The notes below the pieces were generated by a model. The model made no database searches. It was not told the origin of the DNA and saw only the letters and a program-made list of their open reading frames with translations. The translations under genes were made by a program, and so were the position numbers. 51,191 nucleotides of DNA from UMGS1279 sp045577695 (lineage in GTDB: Bacteria > Bacillota > Clostridia > Oscillospirales > Acutalibacteraceae). Positions 17,794 to 27,494 of the stretch are shown here, in pieces (position 1 is the first letter of the stretch; every line of letters begins with the position of its first letter). The stretch is taken from NCBI GenBank assembly GCA_045577695.1, contig JAZNIW010000041.1, positions 1-51,191 on the forward strand. The letters are read 5' to 3'.

Positions 17794-19452
17794 TTATTCC
17801 ATATTATTTTCCATCTCGTTTTGCGATTCAGTCTGCGGTACTACAATGTTGATATTATAATACAGTATAATTGTGCTATCCGGAGTGATTTTCTCACCAA
17901 TGGCCGGATTGGTTTCAATAATCTCCTCCTCTAACGAAGGCGTTTCACCCATTTTTTCAATAAACTCAATATTTGAAGGTTCAAGTCCCAATTCCAAAAG
18001 GGTAATATAAGCTTCTTGCTTGGTCATCCCTTTCAATTTTCTGGGCACCAAGAAGGCTGAAGGCCCGAGGCTAACGGTCAATTCAATCTCAGTTTCTTTT
18101 TTTGCTGAGGTACCGGCAGCCACCGATTGGGCACAAATTTTACCCTTTTCCACCTTGTTGTTGTATTCTTTTCGTGCCACTTTAAAGATAAACCATTTGC
18201 TATACTCATCATTGCTCATCAATTCCGCAACGGAATGACCGGAAAAATCCGGTACCGAGAAAAGCGGCTCAGGAGAAGAAGAATTTCCAATATCCCCAAC
18301 CGAAACGGTGCTGGGCATCGAAACAATCGATGAAGTATCTCCCTGCTCACCTTTGCGGAAAGCCGCTAAATAAACAATACCTGCAATCAACGCCAAAATC
18401 AAAAAAGTAGCAACGGCAGCAAAAAAGGTGTATTTGCGACTGGCCTTTTTTTGAACTCGGGAAGCACTGCTCTTATCCGAATCGGCCGTTGCAACGGCTG
18501 TCTCAGTGGTTTGTAGGTCATCTAGCATTTCATCCATGGTTGCGGTGCGGTCTTCCGGCTCGATTTGAAGTGCATTGGCCATAGCAACCAAAACGCTGCG
18601 CGGCATTTGCTCGGCCACCGATTTCGGAAAACTCATATTATCCTGTTCCAAACGTTGTTTTGCATCTAATGGCGAATTTCCGGTTAGGGCGCGATACATC
18701 GTAGCGGCAAACCCGTAAACATCGGTTGCCGGAGTCAATTTTTCGCCGCGATACTGCTCAATCGCCGTAAATCCGGGATACAACTGAGCTGTCATTTCGC
18801 TTTTGGCATTGCGAATGGCGGAAATGGTAAAGGCATCGATGCGAACCTTGCCATCACGACCGACCATTAAGGTTTCGGGCGAAATGCCACCGTGCACAAG
18901 GTCGTTTTGGTGCAGAGTGCGAAGTGCGGTTAAGAGAGGTAAAAATAAAGGTCGAACCTGCTCCCACGTTAGCGTTCCACCATTGCGAAGCAAGAATTCC
19001 TTGAGTGAAATACCCGAAACGTACTCGCTAATGCAATAAGCTGTTTTATTGGTTTCAAAGATATCAATCACACGGTACAAGGCCGAAACATTTGACAACA
19101 ATCCCAATTTTTTGTTCTGTTCCATAAACAGCAATAGGCCTTCGTTAAAGGTATAGTTCGCTTCCGGATGCACCAAAACCGTCCCATCCGATTGACGGTC
19201 ACATACGCCGGTCGGGAAATATTCCGTAATCTTCACCGCTGCTTCGGTTACGGTATCCAAACCGAGATAGGTAAAACCCTCCCCTCCGGTCGAAACCGCC
19301 TTGCCGACCACATACCGACCGGCCAAAAGGGTACGTAAGGGCAATGCGTTCGGCTCAACATAAGCCGTATCATCAAAACCGCAAACCGCACAAACCTGCT
19401 CTCCGTTTTTTTGGTTCATACATCCCATACAAAGTTGGTCTAAATTCTGCAT
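17794..19452 (-). CDS. PASTA-domain membrane protein with a probable pseudokinase domain
   Basis: A 552-residue protein with a zinc ribbon (C8-x2-C11, C21-x2-C24), a Ser/Thr-kinase-like domain (about 42-315), a transmembrane segment (342-364) and two PASTA-like repeats outside (about 398-540). The glycine loop STGGEGFTYLG and lysine K74 (AAVKITEYFP) are kept. The catalytic HRD-x-x-PDN is HGGISPET (187-194), and the DFG site reads RIDAFT, so the base Asp, the Asn and the metal Asp appear lost. It likely senses cell-wall fragments and signals by binding rather than phosphorylation (inference). It is monocistronic, facing a terminator, just downstream of the ribF operon. Confidence 0.82.
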   Translation of the reverse strand: MQNLDQLCMGCMNQKNGEQVCAVCGFDDTAYVEPNALPLRTLLAGRYVVGKAVSTGGEGFTYLGLDTVTEAAVKITEYFPTGVCDRQSDGTVLVHPEANYTFNEGLLLFMEQNKKLGLLSNVSALYRVIDIFETNKTAYCISEYVSGISLKEFLLRNGGTLTWEQVRPLFLPLLTALRTLHQNDLVHGGISPETLMVGRDGKVRIDAFTISAIRNAKSEMTAQLYPGFTAIEQYRGEKLTPATDVYGFAATMYRALTGNSPLDAKQRLEQDNMSFPKSVAEQMPRSVLVAMANALQIEPEDRTATMDEMLDDLQTTETAVATADSDKSSASRVQKKASRKYTFFAAVATFLILALIAGIVYLAAFRKGEQGDTSSIVSMPSTVSVGDIGNSSSPEPLFSVPDFSGHSVAELMSNDEYSKWFIFKVARKEYNNKVEKGKICAQSVAAGTSAKKETEIELTVSLGPSAFLVPRKLKGMTKQEAYITLLELGLEPSNIEFIEKMGETPSLEEEIIETNPAIGEKITPDSTIILYYNINIVVPQTESQNEMENNME

Positions 19453-19528
19453 AACAATTCATCCTTTCCCTTGGATTATACGGTTAATAAAACCGTTATG
19501 GTTCTATAATAAAACACGTTTTGTGTTA

Positions 19529-20395
19529 TTATATCCCTTTTAATCTCTCGATGGCAAGGGTTATATCGGCCACAATGGCCTCACGCAGGGCCTCCGCCCC
19601 ATCAAACCGTTTTTCTTCCCGCAAAAAGGAAACCAATTGCACCGTTGCTTCTTTTCCGTAGGCGTCTCCCTCGTAATCCATCATATGGGTTTCACTCAAC
19701 ACAATATCACTTTGGAAGGTTGGTCGTTTACCAATATTGGTTACCGAAGCATATCTCTTGCCACCGATTTCGGTGAAACCGGCATATACGCCGAACCGAG
19801 GTAACACATTTTCTTTGGGATAAGCTTGATTCAAGGTGGGAAACCCAAGGGTCCTACCCCGCTTATCCCCTGCTATAACGGGGGCGGTGTAAGAAAAATA
19901 CCGTCCCAGCATGGCAGTCACCAGATCAATATTTCCTTCGGCAAAGGCTTGGCGAATACGGGTGCTGGAAATCGGTTCCTCCCCGTAATAAACCGGCGGT
20001 ATTTCAAGATATTCGATATTATTTTCCGCGCAAAGACGGCGCAACAATACGGTATCTCCGACCGCCCCTTTTCCAAATCGAAAATTAAAGCCGGTCGCCA
20101 ATACAGCCGGGTGATACTCCCGCAGGATTCTTTGAAAAAATTCTTGGGGGGAAAGATGGCAAATAGCCGAAAAATCCATCACACGAAAGGCAATACCCAT
20201 CTCGGTAAAACGGCGATGCTTTTCTTCGGCGCTCATCAGCAACCCGCCGCCTTGTTGGAGAATTTGTTTCGGCGGTACATCAAAGGTCAAAACCATCGGG
20301 GTAACCCCTTTTTTCAAAATGGCACACAGCACCTCTTTATGCCCCGTATGAAAGCCGTCAAAGGTCCCCAGAGCAATCGCATATGGTTGCGGCAC
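19529..20395 (-). CDS. ribF: Bifunctional riboflavin kinase/FAD synthetase
   Basis: A 288-residue enzyme that converts riboflavin to FMN and then FAD. The N-terminal nucleotidyltransferase shows GTFDGFHTGHKEVL (about 11-24) and ISSTRIRQA; the C-terminal kinase shows RGRTLGFPTLN and the NIGKRPTF-like loop. Length is standard. The start is GTG behind AAAGGGGGAA, 18 bp after truB. No FMN riboswitch structure is seen here. It is the last gene of the rimP-nusA-infB operon, a common Firmicutes order. Confidence 0.96.
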   Translation of the reverse strand: MPQPYAIALGTFDGFHTGHKEVLCAILKKGVTPMVLTFDVPPKQILQQGGGLLMSAEEKHRRFTEMGIAFRVMDFSAICHLSPQEFFQRILREYHPAVLATGFNFRFGKGAVGDTVLLRRLCAENNIEYLEIPPVYYGEEPISSTRIRQAFAEGNIDLVTAMLGRYFSYTAPVIAGDKRGRTLGFPTLNQAYPKENVLPRFGVYAGFTEIGGKRYASVTNIGKRPTFQSDIVLSETHMMDYEGDAYGKEATVQLVSFLREEKRFDGAEALREAIVADITLAIERLKGI

Positions 20396-20413
20396 CGAGA
20401 ATTCCCCCTTTAA

Positions 20414-21316
20414 CTAGTCAGTCTCTCTATCTGTGATGTGCCATGTCAAACATTCGATTTTCAACGATTCGCTTGCCCTATCCACACGGCCGAGCCCCAA
20501 AAAACGGTCGGCTTCTTTGATACGATACAACGCACCGTCGGGCGCGTTTTTTAAACCATTGACGCGAGATAAAGCAAGTTCTCCCCCGTTTTGAAAACGG
20601 ATGGCTTGTTTGGAACTAACCACACAAGCAGGATAGGATAATACCGCAGTTTCAGCCGGTTGCAGAAAAATTCTCACATTCTCCGGCGTTAAATCATCCA
20701 ACCGAACGGAATCTTGCACCGAAAAACCGGCCGTTTTGGTACGACGCAAGGCCCTTAAGACCGCGCCGGTTCCCAGCACCTTGCCAATATCATCGGCCAA
20801 GGAACGGATATAGGTGCCTTTCGAGCACAATACCCGCATATCAAAACCATCTTTCGTAAAGGAAAGTAGTTCAATTTCAAAAATTTCAATATCACGGACG
20901 GGGCGGTCTACTTCCTTTCCCTGCCGCGCCAAATCATACAAACGAACACCATCTTTTTTCAAAGCCGAATACATCGGTGGCGTTTGTTTTTGTTTGCCCA
21001 CAAAGGTTTTCAAAACCGCATTTATCTGTTCCTTGGTCACCGCTACGGCACGCTGTTCCAAAACCTTACCGGTGATATCCAAAGTATCGGTTGTAACACC
21101 CAAACGAACGGAAGCAATGTACTCCTTATCGGCCGCCAAGAGATGCCCACAAAGAACAGTTGGACGGCCGACCAAAATCGGCAAAACACCGGTGGCCAAA
21201 GGGTCAAGGGTGCCGGTATGTCCCACTCTTTTGGTGCCACACAACCATTTAAGTTTGGCAACCACGCCGAAGGAAGTCAAACCCTCCGGCTTATCGATCA
21301 ATATCAGTCCCTGCAC
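20414..21316 (-). CDS. truB: tRNA pseudouridine-55 synthase
   Basis: A 300-residue enzyme that makes pseudouridine 55 in the T-loop of tRNAs. The catalytic aspartate sits in HTGTLDPLATGVLPI near residue 38. GLILIDKPEGLTS opens the domain, and KGTYIRSLADDIG is the conserved RNA-binding segment. The C-terminus is PUA-like. The start is GTG 21314-21316 with a GGAGGAA SD, overlapping the end of nrnA by 26 bp. Confidence 0.97.
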   Translation of the reverse strand: MQGLILIDKPEGLTSFGVVAKLKWLCGTKRVGHTGTLDPLATGVLPILVGRPTVLCGHLLAADKEYIASVRLGVTTDTLDITGKVLEQRAVAVTKEQINAVLKTFVGKQKQTPPMYSALKKDGVRLYDLARQGKEVDRPVRDIEIFEIELLSFTKDGFDMRVLCSKGTYIRSLADDIGKVLGTGAVLRALRRTKTAGFSVQDSVRLDDLTPENVRIFLQPAETAVLSYPACVVSSKQAIRFQNGGELALSRVNGLKNAPDGALYRIKEADRFLGLGRVDRASESLKIECLTWHITDRETD

Positions 21317-22292
21317 TTTCTTCCTCCAAAACGGCTTTAACTTGTTCTAAAACTGCAGCTTTGGCTTCGGCAACGGTATAGTCGGCCGATAATTGACAAC
21401 CACCGGCACGAATATGCCCGCCGCCACCGAGCCGACGGCAAATGGCCGAGGCATCGATTGGCGGATAAGTACGCACCGAAATTTTAAAGCCACCTTCCTC
21501 CTTTTCGCGGAGGGTGATGCCAACCAAAACCCCTTCAATGGTGCGGGATAAAGCGGTTACTCCATCCAAATCGGCATCTTGACAACCGGTTGTTTCATAC
21601 ATATCGCGAGTGAGTGTAATCACAGCACACCGGTTATGAAAATAAAATTCCATTTGTTCCAATGCCATGCCCTCTAATTTCACACGGGTACGGCTTTTGG
21701 TTTCAAACATAACACGATTAATCTCACCGGTATCAATTCCCGTTTCCATCAATGCAGCACTGATTTGATGGGAGCGCGCCGTTGTGTTAGAAAAGCGGAA
21801 ACAACCGGTGTCGGTAGAAATACCGGTATACAGCGCTAAAGCCATAGCACGGTTGATGGAAACCGAAAGTTCTTTTGCCAATTCAAAAATACATTCGCAG
21901 TTGGCCGCAGCATCACTGTCCAAATAGGTTGCCTTGGCGTAACCGGTATTGGAAATATGGTGGTCAATACAAAGGTCAATCCGATCGGCAAAGGGTTCTT
22001 GCAAAGAACCCAGCAATTTGGCATCGGCCACATCCACCGCTACAATAGCATCAAATGGCTCATCTTCCCCTATTTGGGTGGTAAGCGAAGTAAAATACGA
22101 ATATTTTTCGGGGATCGGGTCGGCGCAAATTACACGACAGGCTTTCCCCAGTTGCTCTAACACCATCGCCAAACCAAACCCCGAACCTAGGGTATCTCCA
22201 TCGGGTGAGGTATGGGTTAATATAAGATAACGGTCGTGCCGTTTTAAAAAGGCCGCCGCTTCTTCCTTTGAAATAAACAACTCTTTTTTCAT
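21291..22292 (-). CDS. nrnA: DHH/DHHA1 phosphoesterase, NrnA-like
   Basis: About 333 residues from ATG 22290-22292 (MKKELFISKEEAAAF). An upstream in-frame TTG at 22343 exists, but the AGGAGG at 22311-22316 favours the ATG despite a long 18 nt spacing. Metal-site motifs THTSPDGDTLGSG, VAVDVAD and CIDHHISNTGY, plus the DHHA1 GGGGHIRAGG, mark a nano-RNase/pAp phosphatase that degrades short oligoribonucleotides and 3'-phosphoadenosine phosphate. It lies between rbfA and truB, its usual place in Firmicutes. Confidence 0.92.
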   Translation of the reverse strand: MKKELFISKEEAAAFLKRHDRYLILTHTSPDGDTLGSGFGLAMVLEQLGKACRVICADPIPEKYSYFTSLTTQIGEDEPFDAIVAVDVADAKLLGSLQEPFADRIDLCIDHHISNTGYAKATYLDSDAAANCECIFELAKELSVSINRAMALALYTGISTDTGCFRFSNTTARSHQISAALMETGIDTGEINRVMFETKSRTRVKLEGMALEQMEFYFHNRCAVITLTRDMYETTGCQDADLDGVTALSRTIEGVLVGITLREKEEGGFKISVRTYPPIDASAICRRLGGGGHIRAGGCQLSADYTVAEAKAAVLEQVKAVLEEESAGTDIDR

Positions 22293-22349
22293 AAGCGGTT
22301 TTAAACGATTCCTCCTGATTTTTTCAAGACAAATTCGAGACAAAAAAGA

Positions 22350-22709
22350 TTATTGTATTTCCTCATCCTTATGGTCAAGGGAAGAAAGAATATTCATAAT
22401 CTCGGCACTTTTCATAATGGAATCATCGGCTATGAAACGAAGTTCCGGAACCTTACGCAGTTTTAAGCGGCTGCCTAATTCTCGACGCAAATAACCAGCG
22501 GCACTTTTCAGGCCTTTGACCGATTCGAGCGTGGCTTCGTATCCCTCAATGGCACTGACATAAACCGTTGCATAGGATAAATCGCCCGATACATCCACCT
22601 TGACGACACCGATCAACGGACTGACGCGCGGGTCTTTAACCTCGCGCAACAGTTCCGCCAAAGCAATTTGAATATCAGAAGTAATTCTTCCGTGTTTAAA
22701 TCCTGCCAT
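22350..22709 (-). CDS. rbfA: Ribosome-binding factor A
   Basis: A 119-residue, single KH-like-domain factor for 30S maturation and cold growth. RITSDIQIALAELLREVKDPR at the N-terminus, VDVSGDLSYATVYVS, and the KVPELRFIADDSI end are diagnostic. The ATG follows AAAGGAGAC, 15 bp after infB. Confidence 0.96.
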   Translation of the reverse strand: MAGFKHGRITSDIQIALAELLREVKDPRVSPLIGVVKVDVSGDLSYATVYVSAIEGYEATLESVKGLKSAAGYLRRELGSRLKLRKVPELRFIADDSIMKSAEIMNILSSLDHKDEEIQ

Positions 22710-22724
22710 AATGTCTCCTTTGCT

Positions 22725-25289
22725 TTAGTCGCGGTACTCTTCCATCACAAAAGCTTCAAAAATATCGCCTTCTTTGATATCGCTGAATTTTTCCAGACCA
22801 ATACCGCATTCATATCCTTGTGCCACTTCTTTGACATCATCTTTGAAACGGCGCAGAGAGTCAATTTTATCTTCCGCCAATACAATTCCGTCACGCACCA
22901 CGCGAATTTGAGCTGCACGAGTCACCTTACCGTTGGTTACATAGCAACCGGCAATGGTGCCCACGCTGGAAATTTTGTAGGTGTTGCGCACTTCAATCTG
23001 ACCGAGCTGTAGTTCGCGGAATTTCGGTGCCAACATGCCTTTCATAGCAGCACCGATTTCCTCAATGCAATCATAGATGACGCGGTACATCCGCATATCA
23101 ACACCATCGCGCTCGGCCGATGCTTTGGCTATGGCATCAGGGCGCACGTTAAAACCAACTATAATAGCACCCGAAGTACCGGCCAACATAACATCCGATT
23201 CGTTAATGGCGCCTACGCCACCGTGAATGATCTTGACCCGAACTTCTTCATTGCTGAGTTTTTCCAAACTTTCGCGCACAGCCTCAACCGAACCCTGTAC
23301 GTCGGCCTTGACGATGATATTCAATTCTTTCATATCGCCTTGTTCCAAATGGGAGAAAAGATTATCCAAGGTAACCTTTTGGGCCGCTTTGAACTGTTCG
23401 TCTTTGGCTTTTTGTTTTCTTTGTTCCACCAACTGACGAGCCAAGCGCTCATCCGAAACAGCGTCAAAAGCGTCACCCGCCGAGGGCACTTCGGCCAAAC
23501 CGGTAATTTCTACCGGAACCGATGGGCCGGCCTCTTTGACAACCTTACCATTTTCGTTGGTCATACTGCGCACGCGACCGACCGAAGTGCCGGCCACAAT
23601 AATATCACCGCTTTTTAAGGTTCCGTTTTGCACCAACAAGGTAGCAACCGGACCGCGCCCTTTGTCCAAACGGGCTTCAATCACAATACCCTTACCACGA
23701 CGGTCGGGATTGGCTTTGAGTTCTAACATTTCGGCAACGAGTAACACGTTTTCCAGCAGTTTGTCAATACCTTGATGGGTATGAGCCGAAACCGGAACAC
23801 AGATGATATCACCGCCCCATTCTTCGGGAACCAATGAATGTTCGGTCAACTGTTGCATCACGCGATCGGGGTTTGCTTCGGGTTTATCCATTTTATTAAT
23901 GGCAACCACAATCTGTACACCGGCAGCCTTCGCATGATTAATCGCTTCTACCGTCTGCGGCATAATACCGTCGTCGGCGGCAACAACCAGAATGGCAATA
24001 TCAGTTGCCATGGCACCACGTTGCCGCATCGAAGTGAAGGCGGCGTGACCGGGGGTGTCCAAGAAGGTAATATCTTGACCTTGGTGGTTTACTCGATAAG
24101 CACCGATATGTTGGGTAATACCACCCGCCTCGGTATCGGTTACCTTAGCATTGCGAATCGCATCCAACAAAGAAGTTTTACCGTGGTCAACGTGACCCAT
24201 TACCACCACAACGGGGCTTCTGGGTTTAAGGCTTTCTGCCGTATCCTCAGTATCGTCCATAATACGCTCCTCAATGGTAACCACCACAGCGCGCTTGATA
24301 TGACAGCCCATTTCCATTACCACAATTTCCGCAGTATCGTAATCGATGGTTTGGGTCACCGTCGCCATCACACCGAGTTTCATCAAAACCTTAATAACTT
24401 CAGCGGCCGTTTTCTTCATCGCAGCGGCCAATTCACCCACTGTGATTTCATCCCCTACCGTAACAGTAATGGGGGTCTTTTTAATGCGCTCTAACTGCAT
24501 CCGACGCATACGGTCGGCCTCGGTCTCTCGCTTGACGCCGTGCGGACGACGACGTTCCAAGGATTTTTGTTTAATCTTCTGCTTGCGCTGTACATTATCC
24601 TTAATGCTATTGGCCGGAGCAATGCTTTCATACTTCTCGTTGTATTTTTCCAGTTCCACGTGATTGGCACGCGTATCGACACGACGAATTTGTGCCGGTC
24701 CGCGATTGGGAGCCGGACCACCGACCTTTTCTTTTTTAGGTTGCGGTTGAATAATAATCGGTTCACTGTTAACCGCTGGTTTAGCCGCCGGTTTGGTCGC
24801 CGGTTTGGTCGCCGGTTTTTTGGTGTGGTCGAGGGCCGGTTTGGACGGTGCTTGTTCGTGCTTCACCTCTACCTTTTTATCGGGTATTTTACCGGGGGTC
24901 GGTTTTTTCTCAACCATCGGTTTGGTTGCCGGTTTTTCGGAAACCTTTGCAGCCGGTTTCTCGGCCGGAATGGGTTGGCTGGTCGCAGCGGCGCGTTTGC
25001 GGCGCTCTTCCGCAGCTTCTTTTTTAATTTTTTCTAATTTATCCAGTTCGGCACGGGCATCCCGCTTGGCCTTTTCACGAGCCTCGTTACCGATGGCAAA
25101 ATAAGCATCAAAACTCTCCACCGCGTGGTCGGTGGTCAATTTGTTAAACAAAAAGTCTAACTCGTTCTCCTCCAAAGCGTTGGAACTCTTTTTGGCCTCG
25201 CCCCCCAGCGGTGCCAACAAAACGGCAATATCTTTTGAGGTCATCGCAAAATCCTTTGCGACATCACTAACACGATATTTTATGGTCAT
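22725..25289 (-). CDS. infB: Translation initiation factor IF-2
   Basis: An 854-residue GTPase that brings fMet-tRNA to the 30S subunit. It has an N-terminal IF2N-like segment, then a low-complexity Lys/Pro/Ala linker (about 110-200) with repeated KPATKPA units. The second IF2_N precedes the G domain with GHVDHGKTSLLDAI, DTPGHAAF and NKMD. Beta-barrel domains and the C-terminal fMet-tRNA-binding domain complete the protein. The start overlaps the ylxQ stop by 4 bp with an AAGGAGG SD. Confidence 0.98.
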   Translation of the reverse strand: MTIKYRVSDVAKDFAMTSKDIAVLLAPLGGEAKKSSNALEENELDFLFNKLTTDHAVESFDAYFAIGNEAREKAKRDARAELDKLEKIKKEAAEERRKRAAATSQPIPAEKPAAKVSEKPATKPMVEKKPTPGKIPDKKVEVKHEQAPSKPALDHTKKPATKPATKPAAKPAVNSEPIIIQPQPKKEKVGGPAPNRGPAQIRRVDTRANHVELEKYNEKYESIAPANSIKDNVQRKQKIKQKSLERRRPHGVKRETEADRMRRMQLERIKKTPITVTVGDEITVGELAAAMKKTAAEVIKVLMKLGVMATVTQTIDYDTAEIVVMEMGCHIKRAVVVTIEERIMDDTEDTAESLKPRSPVVVVMGHVDHGKTSLLDAIRNAKVTDTEAGGITQHIGAYRVNHQGQDITFLDTPGHAAFTSMRQRGAMATDIAILVVAADDGIMPQTVEAINHAKAAGVQIVVAINKMDKPEANPDRVMQQLTEHSLVPEEWGGDIICVPVSAHTHQGIDKLLENVLLVAEMLELKANPDRRGKGIVIEARLDKGRGPVATLLVQNGTLKSGDIIVAGTSVGRVRSMTNENGKVVKEAGPSVPVEITGLAEVPSAGDAFDAVSDERLARQLVEQRKQKAKDEQFKAAQKVTLDNLFSHLEQGDMKELNIIVKADVQGSVEAVRESLEKLSNEEVRVKIIHGGVGAINESDVMLAGTSGAIIVGFNVRPDAIAKASAERDGVDMRMYRVIYDCIEEIGAAMKGMLAPKFRELQLGQIEVRNTYKISSVGTIAGCYVTNGKVTRAAQIRVVRDGIVLAEDKIDSLRRFKDDVKEVAQGYECGIGLEKFSDIKEGDIFEAFVMEEYRD

Positions 25290-25594
25290 ATATTATTTCC
25301 TCCTTGCAAAATCGCCTTACAAAACTCTTTATCGGTGGTGGCAAAGATGCCGGCTGACGTGGCAGTGGCATGCCCGACCATTTCACAGTCATAAGCAAGC
25401 CGTATCACAACGGCCTTACCATTTTTGGCAAAAAATCTTAATTCTTTTTCGGTTTTTTCCGAAATATCGGAAGCTACCATCACCAAACAGGTTACACCGC
25501 TTTTTACCAGTTCGGTCACCTTTTCGGTGCCGACAATCAGTTTTCCCGCCTTGCGGCAAAACCCCAGCAGTGTTAAAATTTTATCTTGCTTCAA
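25286..25594 (-). CDS. ylxQ: L7Ae/L30e-family RNA-binding protein (YlxQ)
   Basis: A 102-residue protein with the L7Ae fold: LLGFCRKAGKLIVGTEKV at the N-terminus and a VMVASDIS centre. Such proteins bind kink-turn RNA; YlxQ is found between ylxR and infB in Firmicutes. The start is TTG 25592-25594 behind AAAAGGGAG, overlapping ylxR by 14 bp, so translation is coupled. Confidence 0.9.
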   Translation of the reverse strand: MKQDKILTLLGFCRKAGKLIVGTEKVTELVKSGVTCLVMVASDISEKTEKELRFFAKNGKAVVIRLAYDCEMVGHATATSAGIFATTDKEFCKAILQGGNNI

Positions 25595-25856
25595 GTTGTT
25601 CCATCTCCCTTTTCAGTAAGTCATATACCTCGGTAGGGATTTGGGTGGAGAAGGCACGTTCTAATTTCTTAGCCTTCATAGCCTTTTCCAAACAGGCAGC
25701 GCAACGACAAACATAGGCGCCGCGACCGTTTTTCTTTCCGGTTGCATCCAGAGATATGGTTCCCTCCGGATCGCGTACAACACGAATTAGATCAAACTTT
25801 GGCTTCATCTCCACACAACCAATGCATTGGCGAAGCGGAATTTTCTTCGGCTTCAT
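25581..25856 (-). CDS. ylxR: YlxR (DUF448) RNA-binding protein
   Basis: About 91 residues from ATG 25854-25856 (MKPKKIPLRQCIGC). The frame continues upstream to 25937, but that part overlaps nusA and lacks an SD, whereas AAAGG precedes this ATG. RQCIGCVEMKPK and GRGAYVCRCAACL are the DUF448 signature. Members bind nucleic acids and have been linked to translation and to regulation of the nusA operon. Confidence 0.92.
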   Translation of the reverse strand: MKPKKIPLRQCIGCVEMKPKFDLIRVVRDPEGTISLDATGKKNGRGAYVCRCAACLEKAMKAKKLERAFSTQIPTEVYDLLKREMEQLEAR

Positions 25857-25881
25857 ACTGCCACAACCTTTCCAAGCGTTT

Positions 25882-26961
25882 TTATTCGGCGTCGTCCTCA
25901 TCTTCGCCGTAATATCCGCTTTCGGGACGAATATCAATCTTCCATCCGGTCAAACGGGCGGCAAGGCGAACGTTTTGTCCCTTATTGCCGATGGCCAAGG
26001 ACAACTGCGAATCCGGCACGGTAACACGGCAGGAAGGTTTAAGTTCTTCATTCAAAATTTCTACCGAAACCACCTTGGCGGGAGCTAACGCCTCCGAAAT
26101 AAAGGTCACCGGGTCGTCGGAATATTTAACGATTTCAATCTTTTCACCGGAAAGTTCTTCCACAATCTTGTTAACACGCACACCGCGTTGCCCGATACAG
26201 GCGCCGACGGCATCGATTTCTTCATTCGCGCTATAAACGGCTAGTTTACTTTTGGCACCGGCTTGACGGGAAACAGCCTTGATTTCAATGGTGCCGTCAA
26301 AAATTTCAGGCACCTCCATCTCGAATAAACGTTTCACCAAACCGGGATGGGTACGGGAAATAATTGCTTTGGGTCCTTTTTCGGTTTCTTTGACATCCAC
26401 CACATAGACCTTGATGTATTCACCTTCACGAAGCACTTCGTCCGGTACCTGCTCATTTTTGAGCAAAACGGCTTCACCGCGGCCGATGTTCACAGTAGCG
26501 TTGCCGGTTTTGGGGTCGATACGTTCTACCATAGCATTGACCAATTCGCGATTGCGGCTTTGAAACTCAGCCAAGGTTTGGCCTTTTTCAGCTTCTTTAA
26601 TGCCTTGACGAATCACGTGCTTACAAGTTTGCGCCATAATACGGCCGAAATTCTTGGTGTCGAGCGGAATTTCCACTGTGTCTCCGACGGCGGCCGATTT
26701 TTTGTAAGCAGCGGCTTGCTCCACCGTCAATTCTGCATAAGGGTCTTCAATCTCCTCAACGACATTTTTACGGACGTATACCTTCATCGTCATTTTTTCA
26801 GGATTGATATCACAGAAAACAATTTCTCTGCCGCCGTATTCTTTACGGACAGCCGTAACAATTGCGGTTTCAATTTTTTCCGCCAAATACTCTACGCTGA
26901 TTCCTTTTTCCTGCTCCATTTGTTTGAGCGCTTCGAAAAACTCTTTGTTGGCCTTACTCAT
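25882..26961 (-). CDS. nusA: Transcription termination/antitermination factor NusA
   Basis: A 359-residue protein with an N-terminal RNA-polymerase-binding domain (to about 130), S1 domain (about 135-200), then two KH domains with GACIGQRGVRVNKIVEEL and LAIGNKGQNVRLAARLTGWKI (split here between KH1 and KH2). It ends in an acidic tail. It lacks the C-terminal repeats of E. coli NusA, as is usual in Firmicutes. It modulates pausing, termination and antitermination. SD GGAGG. Confidence 0.97.
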   Translation of the reverse strand: MSKANKEFFEALKQMEQEKGISVEYLAEKIETAIVTAVRKEYGGREIVFCDINPEKMTMKVYVRKNVVEEIEDPYAELTVEQAAAYKKSAAVGDTVEIPLDTKNFGRIMAQTCKHVIRQGIKEAEKGQTLAEFQSRNRELVNAMVERIDPKTGNATVNIGRGEAVLLKNEQVPDEVLREGEYIKVYVVDVKETEKGPKAIISRTHPGLVKRLFEMEVPEIFDGTIEIKAVSRQAGAKSKLAVYSANEEIDAVGACIGQRGVRVNKIVEELSGEKIEIVKYSDDPVTFISEALAPAKVVSVEILNEELKPSCRVTVPDSQLSLAIGNKGQNVRLAARLTGWKIDIRPESGYYGEDEDDAE

Positions 26962-26985
26962 TTTTTAAAACAACCTCCATTGTTA

Positions 26986-27441
26986 TTATTCGTCACACAG
27001 TGTTGCTTTAGCAACAGTCGCCGCGGGATAGACTTTATTTTCCTCTCCTACGGTCAGTACCGGTCCATCTTGATAATCGGCAAGAATCCCTTGCACTGTT
27101 TTTGAACCGTTTTCGGCTTTATAAAGGGTTAGATTTATCTGTTTTCCAACAGCAAAGCGATAATGCGCTTCCTCCCTCAATTCCCGATTGAGGCCGGGGG
27201 AACAAACCTCCAAATAATAAGAAACGTCGATGGGGTCTGCCGCATCTAAAATGGGGTCGACCGCGTGTGAAACATCGGTGCAGTCATCAATGGTAACGCC
27301 GCCCTCTTTATCAATAAAAAGACGAAGATACCAAGAAGCTCCCTCTTTCACAAAGCGAACATCCCACAAGGTAAGCCCCAACGCCGTTATCTCTTTTTCA
27401 ACCAGTTGACGCACCAGTCGAGCGGTATGATTCCCTGCCAC
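26986..27441 (-). CDS. rimP: Ribosome maturation factor RimP
   Basis: About 151 residues if started at GTG 27439-27441 (read as M-AGNHTARLVRQL), the usual length for RimP, which is needed for 30S assembly. The open frame runs to 27534, but that extra part contains the leader hairpin and is unlike the family. A preceding AGAAAGGTG supports this region, though GTG and TTG codons at 27454-27456 and 27451-27453 are alternatives. ALGLTLWDVRFVKEG and the LEVCSPGLNREL motif are diagnostic. First gene of the operon. Confidence 0.9.
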   Translation of the reverse strand: MAGNHTARLVRQLVEKEITALGLTLWDVRFVKEGASWYLRLFIDKEGGVTIDDCTDVSHAVDPILDAADPIDVSYYLEVCSPGLNRELREEAHYRFAVGKQINLTLYKAENGSKTVQGILADYQDGPVLTVGEENKVYPAATVAKATLCDE

Positions 27442-27494
27442 GAAATAAAACAACACCTTTCTTCTTTTGTATTGCTTTTTATTGGGTATATCCC

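Noticed and set aside
19453..20413. An FMN riboswitch near ribF
   Set aside because: ribF is the last gene of a long operon only 18 bp after truB; no conserved multi-stem leader is present.
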